A stretch of DNA of 38,726 nucleotides from Mycobacterium aquaticum (GTDB lineage: Bacteria > Actinomycetota > Actinomycetes > Mycobacteriales > Mycobacteriaceae). The translations under genes and the position numbers were made by a program. Under the pieces are notes generated by a model. That model did not search any database, was not told the DNA's origin, and saw nothing but the letters and a program-made list of their open reading frames with translations. The stretch spans positions 1-38,726 of the forward strand of contig NZ_MVHF01000063.1 in the NCBI RefSeq assembly GCF_002086485.1, given 5' to 3'. Of the stretch, positions 23,668 to 31,046 are shown in pieces (position 1 is the first letter of the stretch; each line of letters opens with the position of its first letter).

Positions 23668-25764
23668 GTGTCTGTCGACTGGGTGATCACCCCGCGCGAC
23701 CGCGCTCTCGACGGCCTTGAGGCCGGTTTGCGCGATCGGTCCGGCGCTGTGCTGATCGGCCCGGACGGGGTGGGCAAGACATCGCTGGCCCGCTGCGCCG
23801 CGGAGCAGCACGGTCCGGACTATCGCCGGGTGGCCTGGGTGACGGGCACCGAGTCGGCGGCAGGGATTCCTTTTGCGGCGGTGGATCATCTGATCGACGT
23901 GCCCGACGTCGGCAAGACCGCCGAGGTGCTCCGGGCGGGCCGCGAGGCACTCGGTTCGGATCTGCTCCTGGTGGTCGACGACGCGCATCTGCTCGACCCG
24001 TTGTCGGCCGCCCTGGTGTACCAGCTGGCCGTCAGCGACGCGGCGAAGGTGATCGCCACCGCCGACGACGAAGGACCCGCGGAGGTCACCGCGCTGTGGC
24101 GCGACGGTTTGGTCAACCGGATCGAGGTGTGCCCGGCAGGGCACGACGACGCGCGGCTGGCCGAACAGGTGGCGTCGTTCGTCGCCGACCTGCCCGGCGA
24201 CGCCTTGCGCACCCTGCGATATCTGGCGGTGCATGACCCCTTGCCGCTGGCGGTTCTGCTTCCGCTGACCGGTGCCGACGCCATCGAGCGGGCCCGCGAG
24301 AGCGGCGCCGTGCGGATCGAGAACGCCATGGTGGGCTGCGCGCACCCACTGTTCCGCGACGCGGTCCGCGCCTCGGTGGGCGGTCCCGCACTGCGCCGAC
24401 TGCGCACGGCCCTGGTCGACCGCATGCTGGCGACGCCGGGATGCGGCGTGGTGGACCAGCTGCGCGTCGCGGTGCTGGCCGTGGACAGCGACCGGCCGCA
24501 GCCGCCGCTCGAGGTCGCGGCCGCCGCGGCCACCGCACTGCGGCTGGGCGATCTGAACCTGGCCGAGCACCTGGGCCGGACTGCATTGGCCGCCGGCTTC
24601 GAGGCCCGCTTGACGCTGGCCTACGCTCTGGCCTGGCAGGGACGCGGACGCGAGGCCGACGAGGTGCTGTCAGCGGTCGACCCGACCGAACTCGACGACA
24701 CCCAGCTGATGGCGTGGGCGTTGCCGCGGGCGGCCAATCAGTTCTGGATGCTCTCCGAGCCCGAGCGGGCCACCGCGTTTCTACGGACCACCCGAGGCCG
24801 GGTGAGCACCCCGCAGGCGCAGACCACCCTCGATGCCCTTTCGGCCACGTTCTCGATGAATTCCGGTGCCCCACAACGGGCTTTGACGCTCGCCGGAGAG
24901 GTGCTGAACAGCGATGCTGCCGATGACACCGCCGTCGGGTGGGCCGCGTCTGCGGCGGCGCTCAGCTGCGCACGGCTGGGCCGGTTCGACGAGGTCGACC
25001 CCATGGCGCAGCGGGCGCTGGACGCCGGGCACCCCGGCCTGCTTCGGTTCACCAGCGGTTTCGGGCAGACCACGGCGCTGCTGCTCACCGGTCAGCTGGA
25101 CGAGGCCCAGGCCATGGCGCAGGAGCTGACCGATTTCGCCCAGTTGCAGCAACCGGGCCGGGCCATCGGCGAAGTGCTGGTCGCCGATGTGTTGCTGGTC
25201 CGTGGGTCGCTGCAGGCTGTGTCCCTGCTGCGCCGCGCGACAGCAGCTTTGGCGCCGACCGGATATTCGTGGGGCCCCCTGGCGTGGATGTTGTTGGCAC
25301 AGGCACTCGGTCAGCACGGGATGCCGATGGAGGCCGCAAAGGCGTTGTCCCGAGCGGAATCCCGGCACGGGCTCAAATCCATGCTGTTCGCGCCGGAACT
25401 GGGGCTGGCCCGGGCTTGGACGTGCCACGCCCGCAAGGATTCGCTCGGCGCGATCGCCGCCGCACGCGACGCCGCCAAGACCGCCGAGCGCGGCGGTCAG
25501 ACTGCGGTGGCATTACGGGCACTGCACGACGGGGTGCGCCTCGGCGATACCCGCGCCGTGGACAGCCTGGCCCGAATCGGGCTGGACTGCGTGTTCAGCA
25601 GAATCACCATGGACCACGCCCGCGCCCTGGCTGCAGGCGACAGCGCTGCGCTGCAAGAGGTTTCGCTGCGATACCACGACCTGGGGATGTCCGCGGCCGC
25701 CAATGACGCGGCTCGTCAGGCCATCGCGGATCCGCCGCCGGGAGCTGCCCCGAACCGACCGTAG
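23668..25764 (+). CDS. LAL-like STAND ATPase without DNA-binding domain (Rv1204c type)
   Basis: 698 residues with a GTG start. The N-terminal ATPase has Walker A GPDGVGKTSL (31-40) and Walker B LLLVVDDAHLLDPLSAALVYQLAVS (99-123). A winged-helix-like stretch follows (LRTLRYLAVHDPLPLAVLLPLTGADAIERARESGAVRI). From about 280 to the end it is all helical, with TPR-like repeats (LNLAEHLGRTALAAGFEARLTLAYALAWQGRGREADEVL…). This is the layout of MalT/LAL regulators, but the C-terminal LuxR helix-turn-helix is absent: the protein ends in SAAANDAARQAIADPPPGAAPNRP. It may act through protein contact only. The EspC-like gene starts 36 nt later. Confidence 0.82.
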   Translation: MSVDWVITPRDRALDGLEAGLRDRSGAVLIGPDGVGKTSLARCAAEQHGPDYRRVAWVTGTESAAGIPFAAVDHLIDVPDVGKTAEVLRAGREALGSDLLLVVDDAHLLDPLSAALVYQLAVSDAAKVIATADDEGPAEVTALWRDGLVNRIEVCPAGHDDARLAEQVASFVADLPGDALRTLRYLAVHDPLPLAVLLPLTGADAIERARESGAVRIENAMVGCAHPLFRDAVRASVGGPALRRLRTALVDRMLATPGCGVVDQLRVAVLAVDSDRPQPPLEVAAAAATALRLGDLNLAEHLGRTALAAGFEARLTLAYALAWQGRGREADEVLSAVDPTELDDTQLMAWALPRAANQFWMLSEPERATAFLRTTRGRVSTPQAQTTLDALSATFSMNSGAPQRALTLAGEVLNSDAADDTAVGWAASAAALSCARLGRFDEVDPMAQRALDAGHPGLLRFTSGFGQTTALLLTGQLDEAQAMAQELTDFAQLQQPGRAIGEVLVADVLLVRGSLQAVSLLRRATAALAPTGYSWGPLAWMLLAQALGQHGMPMEAAKALSRAESRHGLKSMLFAPELGLARAWTCHARKDSLGAIAAARDAAKTAERGGQTAVALRALHDGVRLGDTRAVDSLARIGLDCVFSRITMDHARALAAGDSAALQEVSLRYHDLGMSAAANDAARQAIADPPPGAAPNRP

Positions 25765-25800
25765 AATCGGTAGCTGCAACGCACTATCCGAGGGGCCGAG

Positions 25801-26634
25801 ATGACACAGTTCAATGCAGACATCGGTGCGGTGAATGCCTTGGGTCAACAACTCGATGATGTCAGCTCGTCGGCGAGCAATGTGCTCAACGGTGCGGTCG
25901 GGAGTGTGTCCGACAGCCATGGCGCCATCGGATTCCCGATGCAGGGCGCATTCGACGGCACCCAGGCGTCGCGCAGTGCCGCGGTGGCGGCCACCCAGGC
26001 TGCTTCCGGGGAACTCGGGGGCCTGCTCCGGCAAGCCGCCCAAGCTTATGAGCGCGGCGACACCGCAGCCGCCGAGAGCCTGAGGGCGCGCGCTGCGGAG
26101 ATGGAAGGCTCAGGCGGACAAGGCGGCTCGCCCACCGGGGCCTCGACGCCCGGCGGCGCCAGCAGTCCGGGCGGCACGGGCGCTCCCGCCGGCCAGGACA
26201 GCGGCGGGCAGGCGGCCGGCCAGATGCTCGGACAAATGGGTCAGATGATGGGACAGATGGCGCAGTCCATCACCCAGCCGATCCAGGGCATGACGCAGGG
26301 GCTCAGCCAGATTCCCCAGCAGGTAATGCAGGGTGTCCAGGGCATCGTGCAAGCCGCGACCCAGGGCGGCGGCGCGGCAGGAGCCGGTGCCGAGACGCTG
26401 GAGAAGGCCAAGGCCGAGGGCGCCGACGGCGCCAAGGACGGCGAGAAGGCGCCCGTCGACGCCAAAGACGGCAAGGAGAGCAAAGAGGCCACGGACGCCA
26501 AGGAACGCGACGGCCAAGGCCATCAACCCGGCAAGCAGGCGGGCGCCGGGAGCCACCAGGTCGGTAACCGCGCTCCCGACGCCGGCGTGGCGCCCAAGCC
26601 GGCCGGTCCTACCGCGCCGACCCGCGCCATGTGA
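25801..26634 (+). CDS. EspC/WXG100-like candidate ESX (type VII) substrate
   Basis: 277 residues, ATG with GAGGGG 5 nt upstream. The first 100 residues resemble the EspC/DUF2580 or WXG100 helical hairpin: a start with no signal peptide (MTQFNADIGAVNALGQQLDDVSSSASNVLNGAVGS), a turn around HGAIGFP, and a second helix ending in YERGD (83-87), which fits the YxxxD/E secretion signal. Residues 105-200 are Gly/Ser/Pro-rich then Gln/Met-rich (MLGQMGQMMGQMAQ…). Residues 205-277 are Lys/Asp/Glu-rich, probably disordered. No ESX core genes are nearby. The position corresponds to Rv1203c. Confidence 0.7.
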   Translation: MTQFNADIGAVNALGQQLDDVSSSASNVLNGAVGSVSDSHGAIGFPMQGAFDGTQASRSAAVAATQAASGELGGLLRQAAQAYERGDTAAAESLRARAAEMEGSGGQGGSPTGASTPGGASSPGGTGAPAGQDSGGQAAGQMLGQMGQMMGQMAQSITQPIQGMTQGLSQIPQQVMQGVQGIVQAATQGGGAAGAGAETLEKAKAEGADGAKDGEKAPVDAKDGKESKEATDAKERDGQGHQPGKQAGAGSHQVGNRAPDAGVAPKPAGPTAPTRAM

Positions 26635-26641
26635 CCGTCAG
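26625..26641 (+). repeat. Left copy of the islet-flanking direct repeat
   Basis: CGCCATGTGACCGTCAG, identical to 31030-31046. With the next 8 bases (two mismatches) the match is 25 bp, 26625-26649. It includes the last codons and stop of the EspC-like gene. Confidence 0.9.
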
Positions 26642-26658
26642 CCGACGCTTAGCTTTGG

Positions 26659-26856
26659 TTAGCCAAGGACCAGGGTTATGAGCCGTATCTTGGCGTTGAC
26701 CGATTCGATCCGACCATTGGATAGGCGATGTCGGACTGCATCCAGGATCGAGTCCCTGTGAGTGGCGATATGCTGACACTCCAAGTGCGCCACAACCTTC
26801 GGACTAGGGGACGCACCTACGACTTCATCTCCTTCTGGATCCAGCCGCTTTCGCAC
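26659..26856 (-). pseudogene. ISL3-family transposase remnant (C-terminal part)
   Basis: The minus-strand frame contains RDSILDAVRHRLSNGRIESVNAKIRLIT (about 26763-26677), which matches the LSNGxVExxNxKIRLI block near the end of ISL3-family transposases such as those in IS1096-like elements. A stop lies four codons upstream of the frame's first start, and the match ends abruptly after LIT with a stop 5 codons later, so only a fragment survives. It lies at the left edge of the islet. In the rest of the gene-free stretch 26635-27136 I see no intact gene. Confidence 0.7.
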
Positions 26857-27124
26857 GCTCGCGTGCTACCGCGACGACGGTGGGAAGTCGCGACGTAGCA
26901 CACAGTCCGACGAAGACGAAGGCGCGAAACTGCTGCAACGGAATGCCTCATGGGCAAACCGATCTGGGCTCGCACCGACTCGCTGCCGCATTGATGCGCA
27001 GGCGCCGCAACGCCGCGGCGGCACCGATGTAGCGCTGAACAGCCGAGCTACCTCGTGTCTTTCGCCGGAGGCCAGAGCTCGAATCGGTGTCGAAGTTCCG
27101 CACGGAGCAGCGGCGACGCCTGGT

Positions 27125-27130
27125 TAGGCT
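27125..27130 (+). promoter_or_regulatory. Candidate -10 box (TAGGCT) for the first propeller gene
   Basis: TAGGCT, then 6 nt, then GTG 27137; the predicted transcript is leaderless. Confidence 0.45.
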
Positions 27131-27136
27131 CGGTAG

Positions 27137-28951
27137 GTGACCGCTGTGACCGCCGGATCCCAGACGCCCCAACGCCGGAGTACGCCGCGGTCGTTCGTAC
27201 TGGTCGGCGTGACCGTTGGTCTGATGGTGGCCGCAGCTTTGTGCCTCGTCGTTGCCTGGCGACGACTGAACGCAAGCTCGTTTCCAGGCGAAGAGCCCGG
27301 TGCGCTGGTGTACCGCACAACGGTCGTCGTCGTTCTCGCGGCGGTGATCGTCGTCGCGTACCTAGGGCTGGGGCGGCTGTACCGGCGGTCTACCGATCGG
27401 ATGGCCCGGTTTCTCGCTGCGACCTCCTCGGTGCCCGCTGCGGTGGCTGTCGGTGGCCTGATCGCCTTGCACCGAGGTACTTCGGCCGAGCTGTTCAGAG
27501 CCGTCGCCTACGCCCAAAGTCAGTCCAATGGACCAGTTCTGACGGCCGCGGCGCGGGAAGCATGGTGGTTGGCCTGCCTGGCAGTGGCTGCCGTGGCGTT
27601 GCGCGCAGCTGTCGGGCACCTGTCGCCGCCCGCATCCGCGGAGCGGATGTTTACGTGGTCGTCGGACCACATCGCGTCGATGGTGCTGGCGACGGCAATG
27701 GCGTCGGTTCTGGTCGTTCCGGTCGTGTTGGCAGGTTCGAACTCGCCGCCTCACCCGGTGGGCCCGACACTGTCCGTCGCCCAACAGGCGCACACCGCCG
27801 ACCGCGTTGAGCCGGAGCCGATTCCCTCGAATGTGGTCGGAGAGGTGGCGTACCGCGTGGAAGGTGTCCCGTACGACGCGCGAGTGGCCGCGGCAGGTCC
27901 TGGCTTCGTCACTGTGGTCGACGGCGACGATAAGACTTCGAGTCGGTTGATTGGCTACGACGGTGCGACTGGCCGGCAGCGGTGGTTCTATCAGTTTGCC
28001 GATCCGAAGATCACTTCGTGGACTGTGACGGGTACCGGTGCGGCCAGCGTCGTCGTGGTCTCCGCATCGCATGCAGTTCTCGGGTTCGATGCCACGACAG
28101 GCGAATTGCTCTGGCACCACGATCGTGACCGCACCGATGAGGTCTGGCTACAAGCTTCAACTGCCGTGGTCTTGGCGACGCAGAGCGGGCCTTCGTCGAC
28201 GGTGCGGACAGCGCTGGCGGCCAGGACCGGTGAGACGTTATGGACCGATGCAACGCCTGAGGTCTGCGGTGGCCGCTGGCTGCTCGGCGAGGATGCGGTG
28301 TTGGTGCCTGCCTGCGACCCTGGGCAGCCGGATGTCGCGGCCAGATTGATGGATCCCCACACGGGGCGGCAACGGGGTGAAGTCCGGTTGCCTGCATTGG
28401 GCATTGATGCCGACGAGTTGCGTCGCACCTTCGGCGATGTCAGCGTGAAGGAAACCCACGGTTCCACAGGCCTTCTCGAAATCAGGCGGGTACAACCGAC
28501 CCTGACTCACAACTATGTGGCGGTCGACCTGCAGACCGGTGGGCTGCTTGCCACAGCTCCGCCGGATCATGATGGGTACCTGCTGGACTCACGGTCGATG
28601 GTGTTGTTCGGTGCAGGGGATACCAAATCCGGATGGGCCGGCTCAATCCTCGATGTCCACTCTGGCGTCACTGTGCCGATAGGCCTCTACACCCGGGGCA
28701 CCGGGGACTGGGACGTCCACCCGCAGGTGATCAGCATCGGTGCCGGTTGGGTCACGTCGCTGTCCACACTCACTGAGGCGGACAAGAAGCCCGGTGAGCC
28801 GTCAATGTCCCCACTGCGGGCACTCGACTCCACAGGTGCCTTGCGGATACTGCCGTCACCATGCGCGCCGGAAAGCGAGCCGGCCTTGGGCGCGTTGGCA
28901 CCGGGCGCCCTCTTGGCCCGCTGCGGTGATCAGGTGGTCGGTGTCCGCTAA
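27137..28951 (+). CDS. Membrane protein with extracytoplasmic PQQ-like beta-propeller, copy A
   Basis: 604 residues with a GTG start. The N-terminal half has about five membrane helices (about 19-41, 61-80, 93-112, 142-163, 185-205). From about 235 to the end there is a beta-propeller with PQQ/quinoprotein-like blades: AAAGPGFVTVVDGD…LIGYDGATGRQRWFYQF, VLGFDATTGELLWHHD, ALAARTGETLWTD and others carry the (D/A)xxTGxxxW blade signature. Cysteines near the C-terminus (SPCAPESE…LLARCGDQ) could pair. No cofactor site or catalytic motif was recognised. It lies inside the islet and converges with a related gene on the other strand, with their stop codons overlapping. Confidence 0.78.
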   Translation: MTAVTAGSQTPQRRSTPRSFVLVGVTVGLMVAAALCLVVAWRRLNASSFPGEEPGALVYRTTVVVVLAAVIVVAYLGLGRLYRRSTDRMARFLAATSSVPAAVAVGGLIALHRGTSAELFRAVAYAQSQSNGPVLTAAAREAWWLACLAVAAVALRAAVGHLSPPASAERMFTWSSDHIASMVLATAMASVLVVPVVLAGSNSPPHPVGPTLSVAQQAHTADRVEPEPIPSNVVGEVAYRVEGVPYDARVAAAGPGFVTVVDGDDKTSSRLIGYDGATGRQRWFYQFADPKITSWTVTGTGAASVVVVSASHAVLGFDATTGELLWHHDRDRTDEVWLQASTAVVLATQSGPSSTVRTALAARTGETLWTDATPEVCGGRWLLGEDAVLVPACDPGQPDVAARLMDPHTGRQRGEVRLPALGIDADELRRTFGDVSVKETHGSTGLLEIRRVQPTLTHNYVAVDLQTGGLLATAPPDHDGYLLDSRSMVLFGAGDTKSGWAGSILDVHSGVTVPIGLYTRGTGDWDVHPQVISIGAGWVTSLSTLTEADKKPGEPSMSPLRALDSTGALRILPSPCAPESEPALGALAPGALLARCGDQVVGVR

Positions 28952-30666
28952 TGGATACCTGTTATGACATAGCCCGTCACCTCTTCGCGCACAGTGCGCG
29001 CGCAGACCGCCAATACCGCCCCGGGCACTACGATGACGCCACCCAGTTCGTTCGCGCCGCATGGTGACGGATGGCCGACCGCGGTACCACCCAGGGTGAC
29101 GGTCGCCAGCTGGGAGCGATAGGCGGCGGTGACCGCCGTCGCGGTGACCAACTGATCGCCCACGACGGCCCAACGCTGTCCGTCCATGATCGCGCGGTCA
29201 AGCGTGCTGGTCGGGGTGGTTGTCCGGAGAGTGCGACGTTGGGCAACAAGGTACACCGTGGCGCCGTCGGAACCGCCGCTGAGCTGGAGTACTGGGCCGG
29301 GGTACTGTCCGGCCTGGAACGAATTGCGATCTTGGCGCAGGTATTTGACCGGCACCGTCATCGTGTCACCGGTGCGGATGTCGACAGCGAGCGTTACCTC
29401 TTGGATGTCCCGTTCGGCTGAGGACACCGCGATCACGACGACGTCGCCTGCCGCGGCTGCTAATTCGGTCCGCCCGATATCCGAGCCGACGTGTGGTGCT
29501 TCGATGGGTATGGTGCGCTCGGTGCCGGTGCGCCCGTCGGCGACGTGCAGCGTGATCGGGCTGGCGCAGACTGCGAAGTACAGGATCGACTGGGCCTGGT
29601 CGCCGGTCCCCACAATGTTGCCACCGCACTCGCCTTGATCGAACTGCTTTGTCCACCAAAGTTTTCCGGTATGCGGATCCAGCGCCCCAACCTCACCTGC
29701 ACGCACTACCGGTATCACGTCGGGACCGGTGACGATTGTCGATCGGATCCTCCAATTGTCCCCATTGGTCCACAACAGGTGGCCCGTCATCGCGTCGATC
29801 CCGGTGAGAACGGCATGCCACTCGGACACCGACGAGTCGGACGATGGCTTGTGCCGCAAGCACTGAGCGATCACGACCGAACCTGCAGAGGTGCCGGTGC
29901 TACGCACTGACGAGGGCTCACAGTTCCCACCGACCATGGCGAACGGCAACCGCCACCTCAGCTGTCCCGTTTGGCCAGAATATCCATTCAGGGCGTCACC
30001 ATCCAGCATGACGAAGCCGGGTCCGGCTGGGGCGATGAAACTGGGATCCTTAGTCGGCAAGGCATATGCCACATTGGTACCGACTGTGGTTGGCGCGGCG
30101 GGTATGTCGATTGGCGTCGCCGTGAGTGCGGTGTCGGTACGGGCATGCACCGATGCGCCGCTGACCAGGGCGAGGACAAGACCGATCACCAGCGCCGGTA
30201 CCAGATTTCCCCAGAGGCGTGCGGCGGCTGCCCGACCGGCGGTCGCCACCGCTCCTGCCACCACGAGAATCGCCGCGATCGCCAACACCGCCCACGACAG
30301 GCGCAGCAGCGCCATCGCGGTGGAGGTACTGGCGGCCAGCCCATCGCGATCGGCCAACAGGGCGTACGCGGCGACCGCAACAATCGCAGTCAGCAGTAGT
30401 GATGAGCGGCGGGTGAGGTCAGCGCCGGTGAGCGCGGATCGGGCGGTCCAGATCAGTGCCAGCGCTCCCACGGTCAGAAGTACGACTGAACCAGCAGCCC
30501 ACGCGGTGACCGACGTTTCATGCACACCAGAAGGAGTGCGTCGCACGAAGCCGTAGCCGCCGAGAACCGTCGCCCCCACAGCTGCGCCAACGCCCAACCC
30601 CAGCCACGCCGCAGCTTGCCGCGGTTGCCTCGCCACGCCCCCCGCCGGCGCCTCGCCATTGTTCAT
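28948..30666 (-). CDS. Membrane protein with extracytoplasmic PQQ-like beta-propeller, copy B
   Basis: About 572 residues from ATG 30666 (GGAAGAG 7 nt upstream); an ATG at 30732 would add 22 residues, MHTIWTDEEVSELAAALWKSHD. Five membrane helices precede a propeller starting at VGTNVAYALPTKDPSFIAPAGPGFVMLDGDALNGYSGQTGQLRWRLPF, which aligns with AAAGPGFVTVVDGD…GYDGATGRQRW of the convergent gene. TGIDAMTGHLLWTNGD and GALDPHTGKLWWTKQF are further blades. The C-terminal PCGANELGG…AVCARTV also parallels copy A. The pair thus looks like diverged paralogues in tail-to-tail order. Function unknown. Confidence 0.76.
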   Translation of the reverse strand: MNNGEAPAGGVARQPRQAAAWLGLGVGAAVGATVLGGYGFVRRTPSGVHETSVTAWAAGSVVLLTVGALALIWTARSALTGADLTRRSSLLLTAIVAVAAYALLADRDGLAASTSTAMALLRLSWAVLAIAAILVVAGAVATAGRAAAARLWGNLVPALVIGLVLALVSGASVHARTDTALTATPIDIPAAPTTVGTNVAYALPTKDPSFIAPAGPGFVMLDGDALNGYSGQTGQLRWRLPFAMVGGNCEPSSVRSTGTSAGSVVIAQCLRHKPSSDSSVSEWHAVLTGIDAMTGHLLWTNGDNWRIRSTIVTGPDVIPVVRAGEVGALDPHTGKLWWTKQFDQGECGGNIVGTGDQAQSILYFAVCASPITLHVADGRTGTERTIPIEAPHVGSDIGRTELAAAAGDVVVIAVSSAERDIQEVTLAVDIRTGDTMTVPVKYLRQDRNSFQAGQYPGPVLQLSGGSDGATVYLVAQRRTLRTTTPTSTLDRAIMDGQRWAVVGDQLVTATAVTAAYRSQLATVTLGGTAVGHPSPCGANELGGVIVVPGAVLAVCARTVREEVTGYVITGIH

Positions 30667-30896
30667 GTCATGACTCTTCCATAGTGCGGCGGCCAACTCG
30701 GACACCTCTTCGTCCGTCCAAATCGTGTGCACGAAATCGAAATGTCGCCGGCAGATGCAGACTATGACGGCGGTTCCAGATCCATCGTCGAAGCCCTGGC
30801 TGCTGGCCTGGTCCGGTAGGCAGGGATCACTGTGTTTAGCGTTGAACCACCGATGAATTGGTTGGTTTCAGGTGCGGAATGAGGAAACGACACCCT

Positions 30897-31029
30897 GTTG
30901 CGCAGTTCACCTTCGGCCACGCACGCCAATTCGACTCAGTACTGCCCGAGCATCTGGGTGTTCTGCGCAATCGGGTGGATCTGCCAGCGGCCCCGCCATA
31001 CCTATATCCAATTCAGCACCTCAACCGGC
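30897..31029 (+). pseudogene. IS1380-family transposase remnant (internal part)
   Basis: VAQFTFGHARQFDSVLPEHLGVLRNRVDLPAAPPYLYPIQHLNRP resembles the FTFGHxRQLxSVLxEHLxxL…VDLLPG…(Y/F)IDIDSLLRP block of IS1380-type transposases, as I remember it. Neither the N-terminal helix-turn-helix nor the rest of the DDE domain is present. The match runs up to the right direct repeat, as if cut off there. The remaining part of the gap 30667-31042 shows nothing I can support, apart from the alternative N-terminus of propeller copy B. Confidence 0.55.
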
Positions 31030-31046
31030 CGCCATGTGACCGTCAG
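31030..31046 (+). repeat. Right copy of the islet-flanking direct repeat
   Basis: CGCCATGTGACCGTCAG, identical to 26625-26641; extended match to 31054 with two mismatches. It contains the stop codon of the minus-strand ABC-F gene (31043-31045). Confidence 0.9.

Noticed and set aside
25801..26634. An ESX secretion locus
   Set aside because: Only one substrate-like protein is present; no EccB/C/D/E, mycosin, PE or PPE in the window.
26948..27172. Minus-strand 74-residue frame between the ISL3 remnant and the first propeller gene
   Set aside because: No recognisable motif, Arg/Ser-rich, and overlaps the candidate promoter and start of the propeller gene.
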